In this document: positions 43,841 through 54,924 of the stretch, one piece after another
Position numbering within the stretch: the first letter of the stretch is position 1
Layout of the letters: the number at the start of each line of letters is the position of its first letter
Assembly (NCBI RefSeq): GCF_033118175.1
Contig: NC_083701.1
Location: forward strand, 11,985,501-12,049,500
Length of the DNA: 64,000 bases
Reading direction: 5' to 3'
Source: Dama dama
Lineage: Eukaryota; Chordata; Mammalia; Artiodactyla; Cervidae
Translations under genes and position numbers: made by a program
Notes under the pieces: generated by a model
Database searches by the model: none
The model's input: only the letters and a program-made list of their open reading frames with translations
What the model was told of the DNA's origin: nothing

Positions 43841-44594
43841 CCTCAAGTCATCATTATCACAAACAGCTCCATTCTCAAAGCTGTTTCTCCAATTCTCCAC
43901 TTTTCATTTGAAAATAATACTGTCTCCACTAAACTGAAAGCTGAAACTGTCATCTCCCAAAAGGGAGCGTTAAATTCATTACTAATGCTTAAAACTCAAT
44001 TCAGGTATGTTCAGATACCAACCCAGGTGCTGAAGTGAGACACCTAAAACCATCTCGGTGCTGTTTGCTCATTTTATTGGCCCCTCCCCTCTCTCTCCCC
44101 CCTCCCCTAACGACCATCAGGAATTCACATTCTGGAGGCTCCTTTGTGGCAGCATGGGCAAGCATCTCAATTTCCAGACATCTGGCTGGTTTCAATCAAT
44201 GAGGCTCTAAACAACCACTCCTGGGGCTGCAGAGCTAGTGGTGGGGATAACTGGATTCAGGATGCACAGACAGCAATAAGCAACCAGAGGGCCTCTGCAT
44301 TCTTTTATTCATGAGAATCTTGGTTTACACTCCCAAGGCTTGGCTGGGCAGCGGGAAACGTGAACACAAGGCCTTACACAGCTAACAGGGCTGACAAGTC
44401 AGCTTAGTATAGGGCTAGTAAATCTACTTTCTTCAGAACCAAAATTCTGCTTCGTGACTACAGGATAACAGAATACCGACAAACTTGCAGAGCAATCAGG
44501 ACAAGAATTGGATGTACAAAGTAGGGGAGGAAATGTCTTTTCTAAAAGAGAAGATAACAATAAGAAGTTCTCTTCTTTGAATAGTGTTTTGTAG
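43841..44594. other. No gene or repeat recognised
   Basis: Anonymous sequence with a C/T-rich patch at 44080-44110. Confidence 0.45.
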
Positions 44595-44602
44595 TCAACA
44601 AA

Positions 44603-44812
44603 GGGCTTCCCAGGTGCCTCAGTGGTAAGGATGCTGCCTGCAATGCAGGAGATGGGGGTTCGATCCCTGGGTCAGGAAGATCCCCTGGAGAAAGGAAAGG
44701 CAACCCACTCCCGTATTCTTGCCTAGAGAATCCCATGGACAGAGGAGCTTGGTGGGCTACAGTCCATGGGGCTGCAAAAGAGTTGGACATGACTTAGCAA
44801 CTAAACAACAAA
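44603..44812 (+). mobile_element. Bov-tA: Bov-tA SINE
   Basis: Forward copy: gggcttcccaggtgcctcag to ttagcaactaaacaacaaa. An 8-bp target-site duplication (tcaacaaa) lies at 44595-44602 and 44813-44820. Confidence 0.94.
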
Positions 44813-44879
44813 TCAACAAAATGTAATTGCACAATGGAGAGAAATAGCCAGAAGCCCTATGGTTAGATTGTTGTGTTCC

Positions 44880-45300
44880 CATCCAGCTCTTCCCAATTAT
44901 AAGCTGAATGAGCCTGGGCTAGATGTTTAAACTTCTGTTGTCTTACTTTTCTGGGGATGAGAAACCCTCCCACTACGTTCCTATTAGAACTTTTGTAAGG
45001 ATTAAATAGGGCCCCCAGGTAGCACTAATGGTGAAGAATATGCCTGACAATGTAGGAGACGCAAGAGACTTACTTGAGTTTGATCCCTAGGTTGGGAGGA
45101 TTCCCCTGGAGTAGGAATGGGCAACCCACTGTAGTATTCTTATCTGGGAAATTCCATGGACAGAGGAGGCTGGTGGGTTACAGTCCATGGGATCTCAGAG
45201 ATTTGGACACAATTGAGCAAGGATTAAAAAAGATCCCGCGTAAGCAGCGTTGAGAGACTGCTACCTGGAAATGCCATGCAAATGTGCTTGCTATTATTAT
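44880..45300 (+). mobile_element. MIR: MIR relic split by a Bov-tA
   Basis: The left piece (tgagcctgggctagatgttt, ttacttttctggggatgaga, gaacttttgtaaggattaaa) and the right piece after 45219 (aggattaaaaaagatcccgc, gtgcttgctattattatttc) form one MIR, cut at the aaggattaaa target site. Confidence 0.65.
45007..45218 (+). mobile_element. Bov-tA: Bov-tA SINE nested in a MIR
   Basis: Forward copy: agggcccccaggtagcacta to tttggacacaattgagc. A perfect 10-bp target-site duplication (aaggattaaa) lies at 44997-45006 and 45219-45228. Confidence 0.94.
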
Positions 45301-45937
45301 TTCAGTTGTTCATTACAAATGGCCAGCAGAGCAGAGTAGATATTACTGACACTGGGTAATTATTAGCCAAATCCACTTCACCTGCCTTCCCTCATCGAGG
45401 TTGAGAGAAAACTACCAAAACTTTGCATGCCTTCCAAGCAGCACGGTAGCCTAAACAATAAGATGTTTGCCTGAGCTTTCCAGGGACTTGCAGTCAGCTG
45501 TGTCTAGTTTAGGCTAAGCTGGTTAAGACTGGGCATGTGCAAATCTCAGCTCCTTGACCTTTTGATATCAGAGGGCCTCAGGTCAAGCTGAGCGCCTCGG
45601 TTTATTAAAGGCTCTCCCCACACCTTGGACTGCCTTGCTGCATTTTTCCTTATCCCATAAATGCCACAAGCACCTTGCCTTCTGGGAAGTGGATCTGGAG
45701 TCCTTCTGTCTCCTTGACTGGCTGCCTTTGTCAAAACCCCTCTCTTCACTGCAAGCCTTGGCGTCTCAACAACTTAGCTTGTTGTGAGTCAGGAAAAATG
45801 AACCTGGTTTAGTAGCGTTACCTCCGTTGGAAAAATGGAAGCTCGAAGCGATTAACAAGTTTAGAAGTGTACCAGTAGTGAGTGGTAGAGGTGAGTTAAA
45901 ACTTAGCTTCAGTGCTTTTCTTTCTTCTTTCTCTCTC
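45301..45937. other. No gene or repeat recognised
   Basis: Anonymous sequence. A 67-codon frame at 45546-45749 (-) lacks a recognised domain. Confidence 0.4.
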
Positions 45938-46060
45938 TCCTTTTTTTTTTTCCTGACTCACCGTGAGGCTTGTAGAATCTTAGTTTCCCCAATCAGGGAT
46001 TGAACCTAGGCCTCAGTGAAAGTGATGAGGCCTAACAACTGAATGACCAGGTAATTTCCC
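45938..46060 (-). mobile_element. CHR-2: CHR-type SINE
   Basis: T run, then tcaccgtgaggcttgtagaa, tcttagtttccccaatcagg, gattgaacctaggcctcag and caactgaatgaccaggtaat. Confidence 0.85.
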
Positions 46061-46176
46061 AGTTAATTCACTCATTGTGAATTGAGCCCTTACTCTATGT
46101 GTGAGCCACACTGTTGAAGACTCAGAGATATAGCTCGATATATAGGTATTTTCTCAAAAGTATTAGAGGCTCACGC

Positions 46177-46620
46177 TGTGAGGCTGTCACAGCTAACGCC
46201 ATGACAGGCAGCCTAGATTAGGAGTAGGCCTGGTTTCCCGGGGTAACATAATTATCAGGCCACCTGGAGCCAGCCAATCAACATGTGCCTAGCAAGAAAA
46301 AGGGAACCTATCAGGGGAAAGCTGAAAGCCCATGAAGGACTGGGCCAACAAAAATTGCCTTGCAACTGTGTAACCAATCCATTTGTGCCAACTACCTACT
46401 GTGTAACCAATCCGCTTGCGCCAACTACCTGCTGCTTACATTTGAATAATTGTACCCAATAAATACCCGAGAGAACTGGGGCTCGGGGCCTTTTCGTCCT
46501 CACACCCTTGGTGAGGGCGGGAGGCCCTGGCTCGAGTCAGTAATAAATTCCCCTATTGCAAGTTGCATTGTCTTGAGGAGTCTTCTTTCCTGATTGGGGA
46601 TCCGGACTACGGGCAGAACA
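46177..46620 (+). mobile_element. Solo LTR of an endogenous retrovirus (ERV1/gamma-like)
   Basis: A 444-bp block beginning tgtgaggctgtcac and ending gggcagaaca (5'-TG...CA-3'). It has U3-like CCAAT boxes in a 33-bp duplication (46365-46430), a TATA-like caataaatacc near 46457, a ctcggggcc start region near 46482 and a second AATAAA polyadenylation signal near 46541 about 20 bp before gcaagttgca. This order (U3, R, U5) fits gammaretrovirus-like LTRs. A 4-bp target-site duplication is possible (acgc at 46173-46176, atgc at 46621-46624, one CpG-type change). No gag, pol or env sequence is next to it, so it is a solo LTR left by recombination. Confidence 0.75.
46365..46430 (+). promoter_or_regulatory. 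Duplicated CCAAT-box block in the LTR U3
   Basis: Two 33-bp direct copies, 46365-46397 and 46398-46430, differ at three bases. Each holds aaccaatcc, an NF-Y type CCAAT box. Tandem enhancer copies are common in gammaretroviral U3 regions. Activity here is inferred only. Confidence 0.8.
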
Positions 46621-46970
46621 ATGCTTACTGCCTGATACAAGCAAAGCTGGAAGTGATTTGGTGGTATGGATGGGGTAAGCTTTCAATAGCAGGCCTTCAC
46701 TACTAAGCCATGGTTTTGCAAGATTTAAGTGATGGAACACTAGAAACCATGAAGTTTTGCTGTTCTTTGGGAAACACTGAATTCTTGAGCTGTTCCATGA
46801 ATGAAGGAGACACACTATCAAATTCACACTATACTTGGAAAGTTTAGTTGTAAAATTTCAGGCTCAGGAGGAGTTGAACTCTCCTGATTCAAAGCCCATG
46901 CCATCTCCTACTGGCTATTTGGCCTAGAGTCAATTAATTACCCTTTCTCTTTGCAGTTCTTTTATTATTT
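46621..46970. other. No gene or repeat recognised
   Basis: Anonymous spacer between the solo LTR and an L1 fragment. Confidence 0.4.
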
Positions 46971-46974
46971 TTTA

Positions 46975-47282
46975 TCAGTTTTATTTATTTTAAAATTTTT
47001 ATTGGAATATAGTTGTTTTACAATGTTGTGTTAGTTTCTATGGTATGGCAAAATGAATCAGTTATCAGTATGTATATATTCTCTCTTTGTTGCATTTCCT
47101 TTCCATCTAAGTCACCGCTGAGCATTGAGTTGAGTTCTCGGTGCTATCCAGCAACTTCTCATTAGTTACCTATCTTATCCGTAATACCAATAATGTATGT
47201 GTCAATCCCAATCTCCCAGATCATCCCAACACCCCTCCACACCCCATTCTCCCCTTGGTGTCCATATGTTTGTCCTCTTAAA
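46975..47282 (-). mobile_element. L1: Old L1 3'-UTR fragment
   Basis: ttttattggaatatagttgt, tttacaatgttgtgttagtt, tcaccgctgagcattgagtt, tgtgtcaatcccaatctccc and ttggtgtccatatgtttgtc, reverse orientation. Confidence 0.85.
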
Positions 47283-47640
47283 TGGGGATATGGCTCCGAC
47301 CTCCCCTTAGAGATAATGAGATAATGCAGCATTACCCAGTCTTATTTAAACCTTATATCCTCTTTCCCAAAAATCCTGATTGCCTTGCTGCAGATAGCCT
47401 GCAAGACCCTGACATAGAAAATGACTGCTTTTTGATTTTTAAAATGTTTGTTTTAAATTTTCCCTTGTGGCCGTTCCTGAGGATGGAGGGCAGGCAATAA
47501 CATGGTGTGTGATTGTGACTGCAACTCTCCCCTGCCCAGTCATGGGTAAAAACAACTGGCATTTGTAAATCTTTGGGGCCTGTTACTGAGTGTATTCTAA
47601 AATCAGCTGTCTAATGGAATTTTAAAAAGTGTTTATTTAA
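47283..47640. other. No gene or repeat recognised
   Basis: Anonymous sequence with opposing 72- and 69-codon chance frames. Confidence 0.4.
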
Positions 47641-47644
47641 AGCA

Positions 47645-47850
47645 TATGCTGTGTGCTCAGTCACATCCAACTCTTTTCAGCCTAACCCCCCAGGTTCCTC
47701 TGTCCATGAAATTCTCCAGGCAAGAATATTGGAGTAGGGTGCCATTTCCTACTCCAGGGGATCTTCCTGACTCAGGGATTGAACCTGTGACTCTAGTGTC
47801 TCCAGCATTGGCAGGCAGAGTCTTTACCTCTTGTGCCACCTGGGGGGAGC
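47645..47850 (-). mobile_element. Bov-tA: Bov-tA SINE
   Basis: Reverse copy: tgctgtgtgctcagtcacat tail, ggcaagaatattggagtagg body, gcaggcagagtctttacctc head. A weak target-site duplication (atttaa) may flank it. Confidence 0.9.
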
Positions 47851-47877
47851 CCATTTAATGCTTACTGTGTGTTACAT

Positions 47878-47915
47878 GGGGCTTCCCTGGTAGCTCAGTC
47901 AGTAAAGAATGTGCT
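47878..47915 (+). mobile_element. Bov-tA: Bov-tA SINE head fragment
   Basis: Only ggggcttccctggtagctca and gtcagtaaagaat remain, the tRNA-like head start. Confidence 0.75.
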
Positions 47916-49209
47916 ATAGTCACTGAGGAAACCGGTGATTAAGCCAGATAAGGCCCACTCTCTTATATAATGTATTTTAGTGGAATGACAGGTAACAAAC
48001 CCATAAACAAATAATAATTTAAAGCAGTAATATATGCTCTGAAGGCTGGAAAATAATGGTGCTATGATAGTTACTACTATTGAAATGGTAATAATACTGA
48101 TGATTGTAGCCAGCAAGAGAGGACTGAGTATCTAATAGGCAGCAGTGTGATTGCTCTTCTTTCACTTATCATAAGTCTTTATTTTTTTAAAAGGATCACC
48201 TTTTTCGCATTTCTTAGATTAGTTTTATGGGATTCTGGTTTGGAAAACCTTCATTTCCAGCAAACAGTCTTCAAGTGTAGCTTTCAGTGTTCCTGCCTCT
48301 AGCGTTTGCAGGGCCCTGGATAAGAGTGCAAATGGAAGCCCACATACCATGTGTCTAAATATTTAAGGATTACAAACCAAGCTAATAAACGTTCAAATCT
48401 ATCCTCCTAGCTTGACAAATACAATGTCATAACAATGTGCAAAGCCAGGTTTGGATTTAGAACTCTCAGAGCCTTGGATTTTTGTGCTGGAAAGTGGTGG
48501 CCTGGGGAGAACTGGCTTCTGAGAACCACATTCTTTCTCAGCCCTGAAGCAGCAAGAGGCTTTGCTTGAAAGATAGGGACTGCAACCCACACCCACGAAC
48601 ACCTATCACTTGGGTACCTCTTGGCATGCCCCTTAAAAAGTCTGGACCAGAAATTCCAGAGTTCTTGGTACTCAGCAAACAAAGAAGCATGAAGTACAGA
48701 CAGAATGACTAGTTATCCTTAAAGTTACTTCCAACCCTGACATTTCATGATTCGGTTTTTGGTGCTGGAATTTGGATGATCTGAAACGTGCAAAATATTA
48801 ATATTATCTATGCATGTACATGGTATTTTGTCTAGGGAGAAGTGTGCCTTGTGGAAAATTCTTAACAGTGGCATAGGAAAAACAGCATTGGGATCTATTG
48901 TATAGACATGTCTTGTCAATAATAATATTCACTGATCTCAAAAGTCAAATTTCACAGCAGGTAAGAGTAACCAAGCTCAGAATTATGGGCAAAATATTTC
49001 CCTTCCATGGACTTCAGTTTCACTTGTGAAAATACTAAGCTTTGGATTCCAAGTTTCTGCTAGCACATTTTTATGATTTTATGATGTAATCTTCAAAAGC
49101 TTTTCCCTTGAATAGGAAGCAAGGGTGTTTAGTAAGGAGAAGAACCTCAACAATGAGATGTTTACCAAGAGCAATAATTGTGAATTATGTTACAGTTCTC
49201 TTAAAGCCT
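47916..49209. other. No gene or repeat recognised
   Basis: About 1.3 kb of AT-rich anonymous DNA. Two overlapping frames at 48399-48682 (-) show no domain. Confidence 0.45.
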
Positions 49210-49375
49210 ATGTAAAAGGTTGAATGCGTTATCTCATTGAATTTTTTCATCCCCAGCCTGTGATGCTGTTATCTTTTCCTTCACTTGCCACTAAAGAAAA
49301 TGAAACAGAGAAGATAAGTGAATTACCCACAATCTTTCAACCTCTGAGTGACAGGGCCAGGTCACAAATCCATGT
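49210..49375 (-). mobile_element. MIR: MIR relic
   Basis: Reverse MIR text: gcgttatctcattgaatttt, ctgtgatgctgttatctttt, agaaaatgaaacagagaaga, taagtgaattacccacaatc and ctgagtgacagggccaggtc. Confidence 0.65.
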
Positions 49376-50189
49376 ACAACCTTTAAAGTGGGTCAGCAGG
49401 TTTTCAAACCTTTGCATTGGGGAAAGGTGCTCTTGTAGGTGTGAAATCCATTCTTTCTGAAGGAAGAAGGGGATAAAAAGCAGCGAGCACAAGAATGTCT
49501 CTTATGACTCATTAGTCAACTTCAGGCGGACCTCTGTTTCAGAAGGGAAATCATTATTGCGGTTGCTACCAGGCTGATACGCACAAGATGTACACTCCCT
49601 CCACGCTGCAGTGCTGTCTCACTTTGCCCTGGACACTCAGCCTCTGAAATAATACAGCCAATGGGACACTTTAATGGCACATATGTTGTAAAATGCATAA
49701 AGGCTGAGAACGTGTTTCCGAGCACTGCTTCTGTTTCCATCTCTTAAACAGATTGTGTGTGCAGTCTGGCCAGTTGCCCGCAGCATTCTACCTGCTGCGC
49801 TGGAGAAGGCTGAGCCTCCATGGAGAAAGAGGCTCCATTGTACAGAACATTCTCCCATACGCAAGCTCCGAGAGACTTCATGCCAGGCACAGGACACAGA
49901 ATATGCTGATAATTAAGTGTCCAAGGTGAGTGGTGAAAATGGAAGAGGGGAGGTGGTATATGTGAAACTAAAGATGTAAAGCATTACAAAGAAGCACACC
50001 TAAATGCAGTCACTGGAATGAATCAAGTGAAAGTAAGTTGAAACAAGAGAACAGTGCTAAATTCACCAAATGTAAACACATTTTGGGGACAAGATCTTGC
50101 TTGTGTTAACCCACCAACTCTGGTGGCCAATGATGTATCTGGCCACCAATACACTATTTCTGAGTGGTCAACTCACTTGGACTGGAATT
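49376..50189. other. No gene or repeat recognised
   Basis: Anonymous sequence. The 72- and 86-codon frames at 49522-49897 (-) overlap each other and are not protein-like. Confidence 0.45.
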
Positions 50190-50320
50190 TCAATCTCTGT
50201 TGCTTTCTTTAATGTCTGTATGACTGTGGGTTGGTTAATTAAACTTTTAAATCTCAGTTTCTTTGTTTGGAAAATGGGGGTAATTATACATACCACTCAG
50301 GGTTTTTTTTTGTTGTTGTT
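50190..50320 (+). mobile_element. MIR: MIR relic
   Basis: atgactgtgggttggttaat, taaacttttaaatctcagtt, tctttgtttggaaaatgggg and gtaattatacataccactca. Confidence 0.65.
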
Positions 50321-50499
50321 GACAAGTGTGTTATATTTTCTATCCAAACTGGTTTAGGTCAGTGTTTGGAAAATAGATGTTTATCTTATCTCTAGTAGCT
50401 GCTGTAATCAGAATCGCCATCTTCATTAATTTATATTTCCAACTTCCATGCTTAACAAAAGGATCGCTGCTAAATGTTGAGTGCACTTGTTAAATTTTA

Positions 50500-50720
50500 A
50501 ATCAAATTTAATGGGGCAGAATTTACATACAATAAAGCACTCAGTTCAGGTGTAAAGTTCAGTGACTTTTGATAATTCTACACCTTCTTGTAATCACCAC
50601 TGCCATCAAAATAGGGAAAATTCTGATGCTAAGATGTTCTCTACTGACCCTTTGTGGTCAATGACCCTCAACTTCCAGCCCATGCAATTACTGGTCTGCT
50701 TTCTGTTACTGTGTGTATAG
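50500..50720 (-). mobile_element. L1M: L1M-type 3'-UTR relic
   Basis: gcagaatttacatacaataa, gtaaagttcagtgacttttg, aatcaccactgccatcaaaa and cactgggtctgctttctgtt-like text near 50690. Old L1 3' UTR, reverse orientation. Confidence 0.6.
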
Positions 50721-50749
50721 CACACTATTTGTTTCTTTCCTTTTCACAC

Positions 50750-51590
50750 ACTTTGGGTTTTTATTTGCTCTTCTATATCCAGCTTTTTAATATGTGAATT
50801 TAGGTAATTGACTTTACCGTTTACTTTTCCTGCTTTAACCACATCTCAAAAATTGATATGTTTTAATTTTCATCCAGTTTGAAATACCTTCTCATTTCTC
50901 TTCTTGTTTCTTCTTCAAACTGTTCCTTTAGCAATGTATTATTGATTTCATACACATGTGGGCAATTTCGAGTTATCTTGCTATCTTCTGATAATTTCAG
51001 TTTTAATTCTATTGTGATCGAAGAGCATGCTCAGATTTATTTCAGTTGTTTAAAATTTGAGACTTCTATTATGGCTAAGGACATCATGGTAAAAGTGAAT
51101 ATTCTCTTAAGAAGGTAGATCTCATGTTAACTTTTCTTACCACAATAAACTTGAAAAAAATTAGAAAATGGCATTTGTATTTACCCATGTATTTACCATA
51201 TTTGGCACTCTACAGTCTTTTGTGTTGATACAACTTTCCTTTTAATATCATTTCTATTCTTCCTTTAACTCCTTTAATTTTTATTTTTTGTATACCATAT
51301 CTGTTAGCAGCAAATTCTTGCAGCCTTTGTATGTCTAAAAAGTCTTTATTTTTACCTAAGTTTTGAAAAGTATTTTTTTCTGGAGATAGAAAAGTGTTTT
51401 TCTTTCAGTACTTTTAAGACTGTAAGCCATTTTCTCTGATTCATATGGTGCTAAACATTCTTATCTCTTATCTTTATTTCTATTCCTCTGTAAATAATAA
51501 CTTTTTTCTATAGAAGATTTTGAGGTATTATTACTGGTTTCTAGAATTTGGTTATTATCATTGATTTTCTTTAATTCTGTCCCCTTTTTC
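50750..51590 (-). mobile_element. L1M: L1M-type ORF2-region relic
   Basis: Antisense L1 text from the ORF2 endonuclease/linker region: ttttaattttcatccagttt, caaactgttcctttagcaat, ttaattctattgtgatcgaa and gagcatgctcagatttattt. It continues with T-rich text of the same type to about 51590. No readable frame remains. Confidence 0.5.
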
Positions 51591-51932
51591 TGTGTTTTCT
51601 CTCATACTTTTTGGATAAATAAAGTCCAAAATCCTTTGCTAATCATACAAAATCCTTCCACATCTAGTCCCTGGTGACCTCAACTTTATGGCTTATAACT
51701 CCTCTGCCCTGAACTAATGTGCTCTCATACCTCCCAAGTCTCCACAACATTTTATAACTTCATTTAGTCTATTCATCAGTCTTTCAACCTACTGCAGTGG
51801 AGGTTTTCTGGCTTTTCCAGATATGTTTTCCAGTCTTATTGCCTGCTGTATGCCTAGGACACTCTTCTGTAGGGGCTGCATTAATGGGAGTCTTTGCTTC
51901 TTTTCATCTGATTGAGAAGAGATCAAGAGTAG

Positions 51933-52290
51933 GAGATGTGATGGACTGCATGTGTTTCCCCAATATTTGTATGTTGAAGCTTAAACTCTTAGTGTGAAGT
52001 TATATCTGAAGATAGGGCTTTTAGAGGGTGATTAAATCTAAATTATATCTTAAGAGTGGGGTCCTAATTAGGCAGAGATGGTGGCCATATAAGAAGAAAG
52101 TTTGCTTTATCCATGTACATGCAAGGAGGAAAGCTGTTGTGGGGACCTAGTAAGGTGACCACCTCTCACCAGACACTGACCTTGCTGACGCCTTGATATT
52201 GGACTTCCGGTGTGTAGAACTGTGATAAAAAAGATTTCAGTTGTCTGTCTCTCAGTCTATGGTGTTTTTCAAGTAGCCTTAGCAAATGAA
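51933..52290 (+). mobile_element. MLT1: MLT1-type LTR (ERVL-MaLR)
   Basis: A complete-looking old MaLR LTR: gatgtgatggactgcatgtg, aatatttgtatgttgaagct, taagagtggggtcctaatta, accagacactgaccttgctg, ttgatattggacttccggtg, gaactgtgataaaaaagatt and cagtctatggtgtttt. No internal retroviral sequence next to it. Confidence 0.85.
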
Positions 52291-52383
52291 TAAAGGAACT
52301 GACTAACACTAATAGGTATAAAATATATCCTTGGAAGGAAACACATGTTAGAATCAAACGCCAAAACTGAAAGACTCTGTGTG

Positions 52384-52385
52384 TA

Positions 52386-52423
<38 letters not shown>
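52384..52423. repeat. (GT)n microsatellite
   Basis: A run of about 16 uninterrupted GT units at 52389-52422, preceded by gtgtgtattt. No SINE tail borders it. Confidence 0.95.
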
Positions 52424-52426
<3 letters not shown>

Positions 52427-52559
52427 ACTTGGCACACTAGAGAATATTATGAGAAAGAAGACAGATATGCCTCTTGATGTCTTACAGTTCATGGTCCAGT
52501 GGAAATACAGTCAGATGTTCGTGAATTTTCCTCACTTGGTTCACCTTGTATATATTTAT

Positions 52560-52720
52560 GGGAATCTGTAAAGAGGAGTTAGAAGGTGGTTAACAGAAAT
52601 TTCTGAGTTTCACCAATAGAACTACCAGTTACTGTACAATTTCCTCAGCTATAAAATGGATTAATGAGATCACATATAGTCATTGAACACATAATTATTG
52701 AGTGTTTGCAAATGCCAACT
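52560..52720 (+). mobile_element. MIR: MIR relic
   Basis: ctgagtttcaccaatagaac, aatttcctcagctataaaat, ggattaatgagatcacatat and cataattattgagtg. Confidence 0.55.
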
Positions 52721-52944
52721 AAAAGATGTAGAATACTAAACAGAAACTGAAATGTCATTTCTCATAATTTATAATCTAATCAGGTAATACAGTAACTGAA
52801 GTCTATTAAAACCTCAAATTTTACTTATATTACCTTTATAAATGTTGTTTCTAATGACATACATGTGTGTTTTCCTCTGTCCTTATAATCCGCGGCTTCC
52901 ACTCAGTTAATCCTCATGGTCACAGACCGTTTTAGTTACTTCTG

Positions 52945-53025
52945 TATCTCTGATAGTCTGGGCCAGTGTACTTAGTGAATACACTAAGACTATCTCTGAT
53001 AGTCTGGTGTGTACTTAGTGAATAC
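52945..53025. repeat. Imperfect tandem repeat, 46-bp period
   Basis: tatctctgatagtctgg is found at 52945 and 52991, each followed by gtgtacttagtgaataca after a 4-base difference. Confidence 0.85.
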
Positions 53026-53290
53026 ATGAATGAATTAAAATATTTTAATAAGCACTGTTATGCTATGGGCTATTTCCATAGGTAATTCTATTGATAACCA
53101 CATTTAAAGCTTTTCCCCAAGACTATTGCCAAGTGAACCAGATATGTTTATTACTTTTTTTGAGTGCATGGCCTTGTTTGAAATTTTTAGAACTCTACTT
53201 CAAATGATGAGAGTTGCCTTGAGGGGTCAAGGGAGGTTAAAAATCTTTAGTAAATATCTAGGATCCAGTCTAGTACTTGATACATAGTAT

Positions 53291-54058
53291 AAGCTCCATT
53301 CAGAGAACTAAGATCATGGCATCCAACTCAACATTCAGGAAAGATTTCAAAAACTTAGCATTAAGATCCAACTCAGCATTCAGAAAACTAAGATCATGGC
53401 ATCTTAGCCTATCACTTTATGGAAAATAGATGGGGAAACAATGGAAACAGTGACAGAATTTATCTTTGGGGGGCTTCAAAATCACTGCAGTTGGAGACTG
53501 CAGCCATGAAATGAAAAGATGCTTGTTCCTTGGAAGAAAAACTATGACCAACCTAGGCAGCATATTAAAAAGCAGAGACATTACTTTGCTGACAAAGGTC
53601 TATCTAGTCAAAGCTATGGTTTTGCCAGTAGTCATATATGGATGTGAGAGTTGGACTCTAAAGAAAGCTGAGTGCTGAAGAATTGATGCGTTTGAACTGT
53701 GGTGTTGGAGAAAGCTCCTGAGAGTCCCCTGGACTGTGAGGAGATCAAACCAGTCAATCCTCAAGGAAATCAGTCCTGAATATTCAGTGGAAGAACTGAT
53801 GCTGAAGCTGAAACTCCAATACTTTGGCCACCTGATATGAGGAATGACTCATTGGAAAAGATCCTGATGCTGGGAAAGATTGAAGGCAGGAGGAGAAGGA
53901 GATGACAGAGGATGAGATGGTTGGATAGCATCACCGAATCAAAGGACATGAGTTTGAGTAAACTCCGGGAGTTGGTGATGGACAGGGAGGCCTGGTGTGC
54001 TGCAGTCCATGGGGTCACAGAGCTGGACACAAATGAGCAACTGAATTGAACAAGCTCC
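53291..54058 (+). mobile_element. BovB: BovB LINE, 3' part
   Basis: Forward, 5'-truncated BovB. It holds coding remnants then the 3' end (gctgaaactccaatactttg, gatgagatggttggatagca, gttggtgatggacagggagg), ending gcaactgaattgaac. A possible target-site duplication (aagctcc) lies at 53291-53297 and 54052-54058. A stretch with cattcaga.aactaagatca occurs twice, at 53297 and 53377 (period 80), near its 5' edge. Confidence 0.94.
53466..53678 (+). pseudogene. BovB ORF2 C-terminal remnant
   Basis: One open frame gives DCSHEMKRCLFLGRKTMTN, LGSILKSRDITLLTKV and VIYGCESWTLKKAEC, the part of BovB ORF2 downstream of the YADD box. The catalytic region is absent. Same segment as 18938-19174 on the other strand. 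Confidence 0.9.
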
Positions 54059-54177
54059 GTAAATGCTTGATGAATTGAATTTGAATAAGAAACTATCATT
54101 TAGAACCTATGTGTAGTGTCCATCCCCCTTAGCTTTGGGGTCAGGAAAGGTTAATTGTCCAAGTTCATCAGATATAG

Positions 54178-54362
54178 GGGTTTCCCTGGTGGCTCAGCTG
54201 ATAAAGAATCCACCTATAATGCAGTGATCCCTGAGTTTGGAAGACCCCCTGGAGAAGGGAAAAGCTACCCACTCCAGTATTCTGGCCTGGAGAATTCCAG
54301 GGACTGTAGAGTCCATTGGATTGCAAAGAGTTGGACATGACTGTGTGACTTTGACTTTCACG
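54178..54362 (+). mobile_element. Bov-tA: Bov-tA SINE
   Basis: Forward copy: gggtttccctggtggctcag to gtgactttgactttcacg. A perfect 10-bp target-site duplication (tcagatatag) lies at 54168-54177 and 54363-54372. Confidence 0.96.
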
Positions 54363-54372
54363 TCAGATATAG

Positions 54373-54924
54373 TAGGAGCAGGACTAAGGACCAGATACCT
54401 TAATTTCCATCCCTTATCAGGCACACTAGTGAAGGAAAGCTATTCCCTCACCAGAATATCAGCAGGGAATTAGGCATTGTAAAATCTACATACAATCGTA
54501 TAGAAACATGTGATACTGGAAAAGTCTTAGTTATGAAGCTTTGAAAATGAGCATTCCTTGTTAAACAAATGCCAACAGTAATGGAGGAGATAATGTGGCC
54601 CAAACTCAGAAGCTTTGGACCACAGACATTCTTAGACTTAGGGTGGTTTGACTTGGGAATTTTTTTTTTTTTTTTTTGACTTTATGGTGGTGGGAAAGAG
54701 ATAACCATTTGGTAGAAACTGTACTTAAAATTTTGAAACTTGATTTAACCTGCATTTTCCCCTCCTACCCCTGCCACCGGGCTAGCTATTTGCTATATTA
54801 TAATCAAGTGCTACTGGGCAAAGAACTGCAGCTCCCAGTCAGTCCCACAGTGATCCATGAGGGTAAACAGCTGGTACATGACAAGTGTCCTGTACCCAAC
54901 AACCATTCTGTTTTCCATTCAGTA
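54373..54924. other. No gene or repeat recognised
   Basis: Anonymous sequence with a T run at 54660-54677. Confidence 0.4.

Noticed and set aside
46177..46620. Complete provirus
   Set aside because: Only one LTR is present. No second LTR, primer-binding site region or viral gene sequence is visible on either side.
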